This document shows, one piece after another, positions 21,808-35,582 of a DNA stretch of 64,000 nucleotides (its first letter is position 1; every line of letters begins with the position of its first letter). The notes beneath the pieces were generated by a model that had not been told where the DNA came from, did not search any database, and was given only the letters and a program-made list of their open reading frames with translations. Both the position numbers and the translations under genes were made by a program. The DNA is taken from NCBI RefSeq assembly GCF_051020975.1, contig NC_135046.1, positions 4,712,001 through 4,776,000 of the forward strand, written 5' to 3'. Source of the DNA: Osmia lignaria lignaria (taxonomy: Eukaryota; Arthropoda; Insecta; Hymenoptera; Megachilidae).

Positions 21808-24800
21808 TCAGTCATCGAAGTCATGTCTGAGCTTGATATAAAGGCAGGATCCCAACACGATACCGAATAATTCAAGCACCGACAGGCCAAGCCCCACTGC
21901 GCCCAAGATGATTAAATGGTCCTTTGTTGTTTCCAGGAACTTGTAGATGCAACCCTAAACAAATTGATTTTGACTAGCTAACTAATTTCTACGCTTGAAG
22001 GATCTCTACGTTTGACGAGAGAATCTATGCATGCAGGTAGAAATGACATTAACCCTTTCACTGCTATGCGAATTTTTGAACTTGCACCAGTGGGCCACAA
22101 ATTTTATATTAAAAATTTTATAATGGCATAGAACTGCGAAATATATTAAGATAACGGTACAATCTTACCAATAGCACATATTTCTTACAATTAGTGATGG
22201 TTACCGGTGACCACCATGGCCCAAATGAAAAGACAAGCGCCGGTCCCATGGGACTACCGTGGCAGCGAAAGGGTTAAGCTGACAGTGGTGCAGCGGATAG
22301 ATCGTGCTGTTTTAAAATCTTCTTAGAATAACTATTATTCTTCGATAAATTAACATTTGAACAGAACATTCATAAAGAAAAATAAAATGCCCATAAATTT
22401 CACGAAACTTTCGGCCATCAAAGTGTTAAGAGAATCACTAAATACCGTGTAATGGATGTTCGACGGGTGATCCCTCTTCCCGCAGTGGAACGTCTCTGTT
22501 TTGCAACAGCTATCAGGAACAAGCCTGCCGTCCTGAAGGACTTCCTCGTCCTTGTGCCATTCGCTCACCAGCCAGTCCTCGAATCTCAGGGCTCCGCAGC
22601 ATTTGAACTAGAAATTCAACGAGAAAACAGGTCTCCTAGAGAATTCCATTTGCAGTTAGTAAAAAAGGACGTTCAGTAAAAATTCAATTACGCGGCACTC
22701 GTTGAAGCTTTCGTATTATTTTGAAAACGATGAATCAGTGTAAATAGAAATTCTTGGTCTAGTTGAAGACGATTAATCAACACTGTGACGATTTTCTTGG
22801 CACGAACGAACGCAAGAAAGATTCAAACGATCCAAAGAGAAATCTCTCTCACAGCAGCCAGGATAAACATCGAGCGCGTTGAGTGGATGCACTCGATGCA
22901 CCTCGAGAGGTGCATCAAGGTTCCTCGAACGTGGACGACACGAGAGGAGAAAAGGAATCGATGAAAAGAGCCGCGGAGGCATTAATCGATTCGTGTAGGA
23001 GTCAGAATCTTTCTGCAACTGCGATAACGATGATTTGCCGTCGTAAAGTACTCGTAACAACGGCACCGCTGGTCTAGGTATAGCGCAATGAAAAATGGCG
23101 AAGAGATATCGCGGCCACGTAAGGTAGCCATTTCGCGCAGAACGAAATTTAACGACGTCTTTTGCACGTAACGGATACCGTGAAAAAGAAGAAATGTTTC
23201 AGCAAGATCGTACTTGCGAGCAGATATCTTGATTAATGTCATCCATTTAACACGTTACGTTCTGCTAATTACTTTAGAGGAACTTCATCAGGGTTGATTT
23301 TGTAAAGAAGGGGACGAAATAAAAATGCCTTCATAAATTTAATTTTACTCTCTTCCCCATTGGGTATATTTCATAAGCTCAGGACACGACTGATCCAGCT
23401 TGATCATTTAAAGGTTAATTATTCGATTATAATACCGGTGAACCTCTAGGCAATTAACGCGTTAAACAGGTAAACTAACTTTCGGTTTTTCAATTGATAC
23501 TAAAATCAACTAATCAAGTTTGCGAGAACAACGGCGATAAAGAAGTTTGAAAAATTGAAATTGCTGGAAATCCTGTTTTATCTTTTATCGATACTTACCT
23601 CTCTTTGCATCTGGTCGATCGCGTAAGTTTCCCTGCTCCTCACCGAATAGTGTTCCAGAAACGTATGATTAAGATTCATCTTCAACTCGGGACCGACTTG
23701 TTCCTCGTAGAGACGTGCTAGTGCACCGACGCCCGCTTCTAGGACGAACACTAGCATCACCACGAACACGTACTGGAACAGAAAAAAAATGATATAGAAT
23801 TAGTATAAATTGGACTTTTCTTGTTTCGGAATGGGCCGCTTGATATGACAGACACTGTAACTCTTCTCGTTAGTACGGATCAGAAATGAGCCAGGCACCG
23901 TTTGCCACGACGAATGAAGGATTAACAACACAGCGACAACTCGTGAAATGGTCGAAAATGCGTTCGGCAACTTGTTTCCTTTTCATCGCGTCCCGCGACA
24001 CGCCGCGTCGTTAAATTACACGACGCTCATTGGCGCGGCGCGGCGCAACGCTCCTACACGGCGAGTAAATTGAGTTTCCCTAATTTCCTGGCAAACAAGC
24101 ACGCTCGCGCAATTTTCCCGTCTGTCCTATTTCATCGAATAAATCCACCTCTTTTCAAACTTTTCACATTCGAAAAGTGCTTGGTAAAAGTGATTCATAG
24201 TTTCCAGGAAAGATTCACGGACGAAGAACGACGAAACAATTCCAAGTTTTTCTTCTCCGGGGAGAAGCTCTGTTTTCAATGGGTTAGAGACGGAAAATCT
24301 TAAGTGTGACGTTTTGGAATTTTCATGAATATAAATCTACGAGGCGTCGATTACCCTCGTGTATGAATATTCAAACCGGAAGCTGGACCATCGCCGATCG
24401 TTTACACAGTTCCCGGTGAATCAACGAAGAAGAGATGGTACCTCGTGTGTTACTTTATAAGTTACCGTCACGTTTTATTTGAAAGGCTAAGGTTCGCCGG
24501 ACTGCAAGAGTTGACAGATTGAAATTGCTGCACACGCCCGTTTCAATTTTCAATTCGATGCACGAGAGGTTGACACGCGCATTACACCGGCCGCAACATC
24601 CATGTAGAAACGGCAATTGACAGTTTAGAATTGGACAGGAGCGGTGACAGCAACTAGAGATGGTCGATCATGAACACCAGTTACGGTTTCGGCAATCGCA
24701 GTCGATATTCGTTCACGATGGACACGAATCGATGTGATTCGTCTTTAAAACGATCGCAAATATTGCCACACGTTGTTGTAAAATGTAACCCTGACTTTTG

Positions 24801-27800
24801 ATCCATTAGAATTCGATTATTATACAGGGTGTTTCAGAGAGAGTGATAATTCCTTGAAGGGATGGTTATTAAAATGATTGTAGGGATTTTCAGTGAACAA
24901 GGATTTATTTTCAGTTATTTTAACAAAAATATTTAATATGAAAAATAAAATACGACTCACGTTCCTCTCGCACAATTATTCTCTACTAACGACTCTACTC
25001 TCTCGATATTCTCGTACAATTCTTTTCTGACAACTTTACTCTCTCGATACTCTCGCACAACTAACTAACTTTTTCCTTCCACCCTCAGGACGCTCTTGCT
25101 TTCTTAAATTCACCCATACACGGTCACGTTCAATCACCGATTCGTACACGCATGCATTCTCATTCAAAGAAACTGTCATTCGGTCCTAACACTCTTTTAT
25201 TCGCACCTCACTCGATCCGACTGCCATACTGCCCAAACACCCTTATCTCACATCCCACATGATTCTGAACAACTTTTTCCTCAGTTAAAATGTTGGTTAA
25301 GACTTCATTTTTAAGTTATTAAGAAACAGACTCTCTAATTAAAGCGCGAGTTGAACCGCGATAGTGTTGGCTACTGATTACGTTCGAACCGTAGTCACGA
25401 ACAAGCGCGGCACAATTTGCGGCTTCGTTTTCGAGATCCAAGCAATTAATAATTAAGATATCAACTTCCGAAGCGCGTGTTTCGCTTTCGAACAGCAAAT
25501 CCTGCAAATATTTACCCGTGCCATTGAAGCTTTAGGAAAATATTTGGCATATCGCTCTAATATGACAGTGAAGGAAATTTCAGAAAAAGAATGTTCTTCT
25601 TAATGGATAAGTAAGATAAAAAATTGATTGTCTTAGCGGATAGTTAGACTCTCGAGAGTCCGGTTCACCTTTTACTTTTTCCGCTAAAGCGTCGTCTCTT
25701 TCCTTGAAAACCTACAGCTTGTTCATTATCCGGATTTACCTACCCACAGTCGTGCCGGCAAAAATTTTAATTGACCACCGTATATGGGCTCGGCTAATGA
25801 GACGATTCGCTCGTGCCATCGTTGGTGGTGAAAGGGAGCAAAAGACTCATGGGAAAGGAAAGGCAAAAGGTTCCTTTTTCGCTGAAAGATGCCGCGTGAA
25901 CCTTAGCGCCGAACGTTTCACGATAATCACCAAAGAATTATCCACGAAATTCTGCGAGTAATCAAAGACTTTCCCTTTGAGAAGTTTTTATAAAGAGTTC
26001 CCGTTTCGAAAACGAGTCGGAAAGGTACTTAATTGTTTTGCAAATCCGCAGCATCGTTTTCGAGGATAACCGATTCGAAAATTGGGTGCTCGACTTCCGG
26101 TGCGTCCTGTTGAATCCATAGACAACCAGGGAAACGAGCATTGATATTACCACTTCGCGATCGTTCAATAGCCGACGCAGGAAAGTTCATTATGTTCGAT
26201 GGAACGAGAAATTGAAACGCTCCACTCGATACAAACCACTCGCGTTTTTTTTTATCGCTTTTATCACGAGCCAATTCGCTATTGCGAATATACCTAATTT
26301 TTATACCCTTTTTCCCCGTAAGTACTCCCAAAAACCGATACGTCGTTCTAGAACCATGGAACTAATTGTCAGAAGGCAAAATAGCTCGTTCGATTTTAGC
26401 AGGCTGCAATTAAGGAAGATATTTCATTCGAAGTGGTCCTACTACGACGGACCCTGTTGCAAAAACGAATCGGGATTTACAACGGGGACGAGGAAGAATA
26501 ATTCCGAAGCTTTATTTTGAAAACCTAAAGGATTAAGCGATTTGGTGCTCCACTTTTTCAGCAATTGTTAGTAATTAAAGAACGTAAATATTACAGACGT
26601 CGTTGGCCAGTTCCAATTAGTTTTCATCGCTGGTTCGAACGCTGATTCTCGATTTTTTCACACCGTTGAATGACGTATCGCGGGGCCGGGATCGGCGGAC
26701 AGGTCTCGACGCCTCGGACTGGTTTCGAACCAGTTTCAATGGTCGAAGCAGCACCGATCCGACCGCTTCGGGCGAGACCGCATTACTTCCTAAGTATCCG
26801 AGGCTCGATCGCGCCACTTACAGCCAATTTATGCCCGCACCGACGCGTACACGCAATAAAATTCCAAACGAAACCGATCCCCCTTGATATTTCATACATC
26901 AACAATCTTCAGATTAAGAAAGAACAAGAAACAAGCTAAAGTGAACTAGAGCGAGATTCGCTCTAGAGCCAACCCTTTTTCGGCCATTTCCGGTCAGACC
27001 GGAAGTGGCAAAAAGAATTTGCCGGCTATTTGTTGAGATTTTGACCCACTAAACACAATGGCACCAGAATTTTTTCGACAATTCTTACCGTTTGGCCTGT
27101 ACAAAGGTGACAGAAAGTCTAAATTCTATAGCTTCCTTATTAAGATTTTCAATCTTAGAAACGGGTTGGCTAATAATTAGAGATGAGAGTGGCAAGCGAA
27201 GGAACCTTAATTATCCCATACATAAGTCACGGATCTCTAAGTAGCTTTACTGTCAAGTACACTAACGCGACCTCCTCTGCAACACAATCGTCGCAGCAGT
27301 AATGAGACGTTTATCCTCGAAAAGGATATCCTCCACCCTTTGTTTCCTAGCTTTTTCATGCTCCATAGTGAACCAGATTACCTGCTATGCATTTATCCAC
27401 CGTGATTTGTGCATTTCATGCAAATAAATATAAGAATTAGCGAGAATAAGGAGGTCGATATATTTTCTATCCGTATAAGGTCGTTATTTTATGCATGGCG
27501 TAACCGTAATCACGGATATCCTCGTTTCGAGAGTCTAAGAAGGGTAAATGGAGCGGGCCAGTCGATCCCCGAGATTCGCTATCAGGATACGGCTCGTTAC
27601 GTTCGCGACGTGGACACGTTTTAACAAGGAGATATCGTCCTCGATGATCCTCCGAGGAATCTCCTTTTACGTCCCTCCGTTCGTTGGAGCAACTTTAACG
27701 AGCTTCGCCTCGCTTCCTCCTCTATATCGGTCAACTGTATCGACAACTTTTGAACATTGATTAAAGAAAATACCGTAAGTTTTCCTAGTTTCCCTGGAAT

Positions 27801-30800
27801 CTACTTAGACTAAATTCTCGGAACAAAAATTCATCGCCTCGAGACACTGATTATTCTTTGATCTATTCGTATTTCTTTAAGCGTAATAAGAAGCCAGACA
27901 GGGCTCCTCCACTTTTGACGGTCTGACATTGATAGGTAATCGCTGTAGGGCTATTTTTCAACGCAAAGCCTGTTTAGCTGATATAGCTTTGAAGCTGGTA
28001 TTCTATCGCGAGCCACAAGGGGAAACTTTGTTCGAGGAGTTTAACCGCGTACACCGACAGTCGATAGATTATAGGATTAAGACGAAATGAACCTTGCAAA
28101 CCTTGACACAGTTGCTTCCAATAATTTACTACGAAAGGTACGCGTTTGATTTTCAATAAATGTATAAAATTGATTGATTACTTACTATGAGAAGAACGCA
28201 TCTGTTTTCGGCAGTTACACCGCCGCATCCGAGCCAGCTACCGATCACAGCAAGGGCACCTGCGGCGATCAGAGCATAGGCAAGGGTTGGATACGTGGAG
28301 GTCGTCATTAGGGACACGTAGAAGTGCTTCGAGATCACTGTCCAGATACCGATTCCGCCTACCACTAGTCCAGACAACTGTAACAAAAAAAAAAATAAAC
28401 CCATCTGTTAAACCCTTTAATCACCAGCTGCATATCCGGATGAATAAGAATAAGAAAGTTCTTTTATCTTTCGATGCGTGCGATGGTACGTAGGTCAGTG
28501 AACTGTTCTTATTCTAATTCCTCAGGTTATCTTGTATTTTTATTTTATTTTCCCCGTCCAGTAAACTTGCTTAATCCCTACGTACGTTCAAAAAAAGTGA
28601 TATTGCTACATCCTAAAAAAAAAAAATAACCTTTCATAGCGTAATCCATAAAGTTACATGGGTCCACGTGGTTCAGACAGCCACGCTAATCGCTCTACAT
28701 GCGATCGAAGCATCTGTCAGTGTAAAAAAACCTGACAAAATATCGTTCCGTTCCAATTAATTCGTCCGATTCGAAACACATGTCCCCATCTTTGTCTGGC
28801 TCGAACAGAACGGACACGTTCTCTGTAATCATCTATCCACGGCGTCGTCTTTGATACGATCTACCCTCGCACAGTACACATTTTATTCGACGCGATATCG
28901 AAGCTGGAATTCCTCTACCACGAGGACCAAATGCATCGTCACCGCCCACCGGACAGCTGGCTACCCGGTGAGCAACGAGTATCGTTGATAACCATGCATC
29001 GTTCTCCGATGTTCATTTTTCACGCAATGATTTATCTATTGTTTTTTTTTTCCTTTGTGTTCCTGTTCTCTACGTGGCTCAGGTAGCTGTCGAAAAATGT
29101 TGTTTCGCGGTACTAGGTCGCGACGCCAAAATCATCTCCCGCAGGAGCACGACGGTAAAAGCTGGAGGGAAATAAACGAGCAACACCGAATATCGGCCGG
29201 AGAGAGATATTCACGGTATCGGGGAATGAGTAGCACGCACACCACTGTTTGCAATTTCTATTTTTTTTTTTTTTTTTTTCGACAATCCATACGATAAAAT
29301 ACAAAAATTCCTGAAATTGTTTCATCTCTGCTGAATTTTCCTGAAATGCCAGAGAGGTCCACGGAGTATTCGCATCGTTCGAGGTGGCGATCGATATTCT
29401 TTTATCAACGTTGTTCGTCCAGAGCAACGACATAACGAAAAAAAAGGCACAGCCACGCGTTGGACCGTATATCTCCGCTAGAAGAATCCGGCCAGGAATG
29501 TTCCTAGTCCGAGTCGATACGAGCCAGGACGTATTTCTTCGTGGTGCATTGGAATCGCGGTGGTTCGTGCACGGGGGCGATTCAACGCGAACGCGATATC
29601 CCGGGCTCGAAGAGGGCAGCAATTTATTATTTTATCATTGTCCCGATGCCGACGGCAGCCACCTATCGCGACTACAACCTCATAAATCTCGTGTATCGTC
29701 TCGATATTCTTCGCGTCCCTCGGAGCATCCAAAGTGATTCGGTCGGTATTACCTGAAGACGTTGTAACCCATACAAATAATATAAAAGGGTTGCTTCCAA
29801 AAATTCCAAGCGTTTATCTTCCGGATAATCCAAGAAATTTATGAATTAAAATGCTCTGATGCATGCTCGGTGCTACTGCAGGGGTGTTAAATTCAGATGG
29901 TACAATTAATAAAAAGATAATAGTCGAAGCGAAAGTCGAATCGCGCGTCAATTCCCGCGAAATGGAACTAGGATGGTCCATTTATCCCGTGGAGGAATCG
30001 CGAAATGGTTGCCGCGGGCTGTTCATCAAAAATACAAAGCCGTAGACGCGCTTTAGTTGGCCGGAACAATGGATCGAACGGTATGGCATCAAACGAACCC
30101 TCGTCCCTTCCGTGTATTACAGTAACCAGGCCACCTCGTCGTTTTATCGTCGAAACGAAAATAAAAGAGGCGCACCAGACGAGTAGTTTTTATCTAGTCT
30201 TCTCAATTAGGAGCGTCGGCTTTCGTCTGTTTCTCGACTATCTACGACCGCGACATTCGTCCCGGCCAATCTAAAAGGTTCGTTTGGACAGGTTTTTCTG
30301 GAATTCCACGACGGGCGACGCCGTCTCGGACCAAACGCCCCCGCAGCCCTTCTTTTCTTCTCTGCCTACTTCCATCTCGATGCGACCCGTTTTCTCCAGA
30401 CGCGACCGTCGCTTATCTTCTAGCAAGGTTATGAATTCAGAGAGCAAATAAAGACTCGACGCTCTCTAACGGTCCTCCACGGTCAACCTTTTATACACCT
30501 TTTACGCGACACCTTGCCGCCTCGCTCGATGGGACACGAAATTCATTTAACTGACTAAGTCAATTTATTTCAATTTCCTATCATTCGTATGCTTATGAAT
30601 CACCCTGTATTTACACACAGCCATTTACGTATCGATAAAATTGATCAAAGGGGAAAAAGCAACGGATATGATAATTAATTAATTAACCCACTCGTCTTGC
30701 GCTCGTTATCACTGCGGTGGACATCGACTCGATGTTTAATAATTTCACGTATAAAATAAATGCGAACGTATGGTTCAATGGAAATAAAATATAATGCAAG

Positions 30801-33800
30801 TTTTAATTGAAACGAAATATTCGCGGTTACGTAACGCGAGCTTTTCGTAGTGGATCACGTACCATCTCGAAGTATGCCCGGGATGCGTCTAATTTTGCAT
30901 CTTGTTCGCGAACCGTCCCCGCTGCGTCCGCGAGTTACGCATAAATAAGAAATCGCACGCTTGCAACACGACCTACATAGGGTGGACGATGATGCAAGCG
31001 AAAATATGGAAAAATGTAGAGAATGTAGAGTATGTAAATTAACGGTGCGAGATTTCCTTCCGGTGGAAAACAAAATTTTCCAAATACCAACATTAGATTT
31101 GCATCAGAAACGTGCAAAAGTCAACGGAAGTGATGTTAAAATGAGAAATTTTTAATAAAATTATTAATTAGGTATTTGATAATTATCTACCCTACAAGTT
31201 CCGAACTTTTTTGCTTAAACACTCTGTACGTAGAAGATTTGAAACTTACGGAAGAACTGATGCATACTCTGCTTTGTGCATCAATAATCTTCATCATTTA
31301 CAATTCTTTTACATTACACGACATTCTGCAGTGATTGAAAGGAAGAGGTAAAAATGCAAATACAACATATTCAATGACTGTTGTAGCTTCGTCTGGGTGC
31401 ATTCTTTGGTGCAGCTGCAGCTGCCACGAGATATCATCGGTACACCAGGCGTGTTTGTTCCACTCTCTTGGCATAATACTTGTGTACTATATACATATAT
31501 ATATATGTATAACACAGTATGGTTGCATGATTTATAGCAGGCGTTTTAAGGCCACCGGCGCCACTGCATAATAGCGTTAGTGATAAACATTTTCGAGATC
31601 CAACCGCGAACACATCGAGCTGAACGCATTCGCTAATTTCACGAAATTATTTGCGGTTAAAGTTTTATGATAATCGTTTGCTTCGGAAACACCGTACGAT
31701 CCGTGTTTGATTTTCTATCCGTAGGAGAGGATTACCATTCGAGGATTACGAGCACGAAACTAAAAGTCTGCTTCCGTAATCTACGAAGATTCAATCTAGA
31801 CGAGGCACGTAGAACGCGGTTGTATCTCCAGGCGAAATTAGAATAATTACGTACCACATCCTGTCCTAGGAAACCTTCTCGCTCGTTCTCGAAAAGCTCG
31901 CGTTTACCGGCGTCTTTTCTTAAGGAAAACTCGTCGGCGACTGGGAAATTGCGTTTGACACACGACGCGTGAATGCGAATTCATTCTGTCGTTGCAAATT
32001 AACTAGTAGCTACGGTACTTCTCTAATTGCATGTAGCTACTCTCTAATCGTAAGCGACGAGTCGCTAAACGCGAAATAAAAATCTGACAATGAGTTTCAA
32101 AATGAACCATCGAGTTTGACGAAAAATTGAGGAGTGTTAAACGCGATGGGACGAGAACGGGTAATTCAACGCAAGATCGGTGGTAAACGCGTGAAACGGA
32201 TTTCCAGCAGAATAGCGGAGAGCGTTGCGCGAATTCCCATTGCTTCGCAGTCCGTGTTTCACGATCGACAAACGCGTCAAGTGCGATCTGTCGCCGGACG
32301 ATGCACCGGCATGCACCGAGTCCGTGCAGTCACGCGTACGCGTTGCCTGCACGGAAATGCAAGTACCGTCGGGAATGTGCTAGGTGTTCCGTGGTACATC
32401 CGCGTACATAGATGCCTTCCCCACTATTCGCCTGGATCATTTTTGCCTTAATTATAATGCCATCCTTCCTCGTATACAGAATTTCATTTATTGGAGCGAA
32501 GCTCGGAATTTTTGTGACTTTTTAACTGAAAATCTAGATTATCAATTTTGACCATTCTTTGTGTCCTTGAGGAATGGTCAGAGAAACCGATACCCATGTT
32601 ATGTCTATGAGAGAAATCGGAATTACGCGACAGCGTTATTGCGCGAGCTTTGAATTCGTGTTCCGTAAATTGAAACTCGGGTTATTTTGTTTTCTTCTGA
32701 TCGACTTTTAAATATCGCTCCACTATGTCAGCTACAAAGCGGATGGCGGCCTAGTAATACATTGGTAGAGTAAATAGTAGAACGTACTACTGCAAGTAGT
32801 ATAACACTGTAATAAAATAACTGCATCGCTGGTCGTTTCTTATCGTTAGCAACGCAAACTAGGCTTAAGGAACAAGAGGGAGCTAGGTGAACGGTGAAGG
32901 CAGTCTTCTCCTACGTTTCTCTTTAAAAAGAAGTTATCTATGCACACGGGTGTACGATCAAACGGACGACCATTTACCTCTGGCGGACACTGGACCCGTT
33001 CATCGCGAACCAAGCCGGATGACGATCGTTTCGTTCGTTTAAGAGGCCCGTTACTGGACGCTGCAATTGCAGTCGATTTTCTCCTTATCCTTTCGCAGAC
33101 GAACCACGTACAGATACAGGGTAATTCAAAAGCGATGGCAGGAAAATCAAAAAAATAAAATTTTACTAATTACCACGCGTGTTCAACGTGTGAACTAATA
33201 CCCGATTAACAGAATAGTCTTCTGTAATCCAAAGGTGTTGACTTTAATCAAAGGATTAACATTGGCGCGTTTCATCGAACGGGCCGTGGTTCCCTTTGGT
33301 GTTTTCGCGGCACAAATTACAGCGACATTAAACGCGCAATATCTAGCACGGAACTTCCGACGATGAGCTTGAACAGGCAACGATGGAACGCGGGAATTAT
33401 AACTATAATGAGAGCACCGGTAACACGATTGGACCACGCGGTGAGATAATCGTATTTTATTACGCGAACCACCATCCAACGGCTCCGATGTTCACGAAGG
33501 AAGTGCCTTGATATTCATTATTAGCGATCGTTAAAATTAATCCGGCTTAAGGGACTGCTAAGAGGATCGGGACGAGCGGTAATTTTCTTTGCTGTTATCT
33601 TTTTTTTTTCTTCTTCTTATTCTCTTTAACGAGCAAAGTTCTCAATGAACAGGGCGAAATAAAAAGGATTCCTGAAATTACAACGAAGCTGCGTCGATAC
33701 GAACCGATAACAGTTTAAAGGAAAAAACTTAATGTACCAAGGATTAATCTAATCGTATAATTGAATGATCGATAAAACGATTAATTAATCGAGAGTATAG

Positions 33801-35509
33801 AAGTGCTAGAGAAAGGGAGCGTGATTGCTTTCTTGCACCTTGTAATTACTGACCGACGATAAACCGTGTACACGGCAATAACTTAGCTTCATTGTATCCA
33901 CTAATCGCTTAATTCTCTTTTTGCTGATTTCCCTTTTATCCTACGTTCGTTGATTTAACAAGTTCTATCGTTGCTAGAATCGCTCGAGTAGAACAATTTT
34001 CTCTCGAGTAGCTGAATCTAGCTTTCAATCTCGGCGACCGAACAGTTTGTGGGCAATCAAGCATCGCTCTAACTTTGCTTTAATCCCGTGCCTTAGAGTA
34101 TCAAACTCCCATCGTTAACTATCGCTATGTCGCAACGCGATATTCAACTTGGAAATTATCAAATGTTATTATTTCAGCAAGGTTAATAAAATCTACTGTT
34201 GAATTACTGAGACACGACTAACTCGTTAGTAATTCAATACCAGCAAGATCACCGTTTCTCGTTCACTTTGCGAACGCGCTCATCTTCCATTCGAACAACG
34301 TCTCGGTTGAACACACCTAGTGGCAAACTGCGAGCTGAATCGTGAATTTCCTCTAGCGAACGAAGACACCGAGGTAGAAATCTAGCAATCGAATGGTTGA
34401 CGGGTAACACGTCGAATTCGCTGATTCCGATCTACAGGGGTGATTGTACTCGCGAACGCAAGTAAACCGCACGCGTTAACCGACCAGTATTCTGGCACGA
34501 CCATTGTTCCCGCCAGCTTATTGTTGCATTATCCTCGGCATTATCGAGCCTTATTACGAGGCAAGCTTAAAGTCAGCCATTCAGACCGCGGGGATGAACT
34601 CGACGATGATCGCGGCGATTTTGTAATCTGCTCGAACGTTTTCGACGAGCGTTTATGGCTTCGAATAAACGAGCGGAGTTTGAAATTTCAGTTCTCCGAT
34701 ACCACTGGCTGAATGAATTGAAATAAAAAAATGTAAGGAATTTCACAAAAATTTCGTGCAAACGAATTCGGAGATCTCCAAATTTCAACGTTATAAAAAA
34801 GAAAAATCAAACGAAGGGACGAAGGATCGAAATGATGAAAAATGACCCTTCGAAGAACGGGCCGGTAGCAATAACAGGGTACGAGGCACGAGATCGAGTT
34901 TCTTGCTTATTTTTAATCTTGCCAACATTCTCGTCGATGCTGTTACTCAACAAGGCGACGAAGTTTTTTGCATTAAATTGGCAAGGACTACCGATCGATT
35001 TACCTTCTTCTTCCTTTTGCTATTCCTTCCCGGCGCGCTCTTTTTCTTCTTCCTGTTCGCGCGCGACTACACCTTACGACGCGAATTTCATTAGCATTTT
35101 ATGGGATGTATCATCGCACGGGTCACGATGTTCGACCGCCTGTTTTACAATGCCCCGCTCGAGGGGGAAAGGGCGAAAGCTTGTTTCTACCATTTAAACG
35201 TCCCCCACGAGGTGCATGAAAATTGTCTCATTCATTTCTTGCTACACCTTTTTCCTGTTGGAATAACAATTTCTCCAATTCTATTTTAATCGAATATTCT
35301 CTTTTCTACCACGCTATTAACTGAAGCAAAAGTTCTGAAAGTCCCATCAAATCGTAACAGCTATTGTCAAAAATCTTACAATTACTTACGAACAACACTA
35401 CATTGTAGATGTGAAGAACGTATTTCAGGAAGTTCACCGAACAGCATCCGTCGTCTCTGCTCCTCGACCTGCCGGAAGTACCGGGAAGCCTCTCGGCGCT
35501 TTTAGCCAT
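21808..35509 (-). CDS. CD151: CD151-like tetraspanin
   Basis: Five coding exons on the minus strand: 35509-35390, 28377-28186, 23772-23599, 22607-22446 and 21954-21808. All are in phase 0 and all use GT-AG, giving 264 aa (vertebrate CD151 has 253). The short cytosolic N-terminus ends in DDGCCSVNFLKY (Cys22-23, likely palmitoylated). It is followed by TM1, then the GIGIWTVI and YVSLM loop, TM2, TM3 with a conserved Glu, and a large extracellular loop. That loop has FKCCG (163-167), VPDSCCKT, HCGKRDHPSNI and GC, six cysteines in the CD151/TSPAN11 arrangement. TM4 and the tail IKLRHDFDD follow. CD151-type tetraspanins organise laminin-binding integrins at the cell surface; the insect role is inferred. 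The ATG is fixed by an in-frame stop in the probable 5' exon at 43010-43105. Introns reach 7 kb. Confidence 0.93.
22049..22277. mobile_element. TTAA-bounded MITE in tetraspanin intron 4
   Basis: It starts TTAACCCTTTCACTGC and ends in the inverse of TTAACCCTTTCGCTGC, 15 of 16 matching, over 229 bp. The inner sequence has GGTGACCACCATGG-type palindromes. The ends are clearly related to those of the element at 15434-15758. It lies between tetraspanin exons 4 and 5 and has no coding capacity. A piggyBac-type origin is inferred from TTAA and the CCCTTT start. Confidence 0.6.
23773..28185. other. Tetraspanin intron 2
   Basis: A 4.4-kb intron between exons 2 and 3. It contains a copy of the dispersed ~248-bp repeat (26930-27177) and one TACAGGGTGTTTCA motif near 24.83 kb. 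ORFs of up to 100 codons on both strands have no recognisable similarity. Confidence 0.6.
26930..27177 (+). repeat. Dispersed ~248-bp repeat, copy 1
   Basis: It is about 85% identical by eye to 53410-53655, in the same orientation. It contains two small hairpins, one around GAGCGAGATTCGCTC and one around CCATTTCCGGTCAGACCGGAAGTGG-like arms. Neither copy shows clear terminal inverted repeats or a poly-A tail. The family is not recognised. Confidence 0.75.
28378..35389. other. Tetraspanin intron 1 (between the first two coding exons)
   Basis: A 7.0-kb intron. It contains a 20-base T run near 29.26 kb and TACAGGGTG-like motifs near 30.6 and 33.1 kb. Many short ORFs are present, none supported as a gene. 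Confidence 0.6.
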
Positions 35510-35582
35510 GATTGCTTGATTCGTTTCTTCTTCTTGCGTCCCTGTTGTGCTCGTCGTCGTCGTCGTCACCTCGTCACCGACT
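35510..35582 (-). other. 5' UTR part of the tetraspanin start exon, with a trinucleotide repeat
   Basis: The acceptor TTTGCAG ends at 35583, so the exon starts at 35582. Between it and the ATG the exon carries a run of ACG triplets (about 35552-35570) and a GAA run. The frame stays open up to the acceptor, so an N-terminal extension would be possible with a different upstream exon. The one at 43010-43105 closes it with TGA. Confidence 0.6.

Noticed and set aside
22895..22916. 10-bp inverted repeat with a two-base gap (GATGCACCTC / GAGGTGCATC)
   Set aside because: The loop is too small for an RNA hairpin and it is a single short palindrome in an intron; no supporting context.
26666..26887. 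73- and 89-codon overlapping frames and a GGTTTCGAACC-like string that recalls a tRNA T-arm
   Set aside because: No cloverleaf could be drawn around it and neither frame has a family.
29113..29622. 169-codon minus-strand frame in tetraspanin intron 1
   Set aside because: It depends on a long homopolymer encoding poly-Lys and has overlapping frames of similar length on the other strand; no family features.
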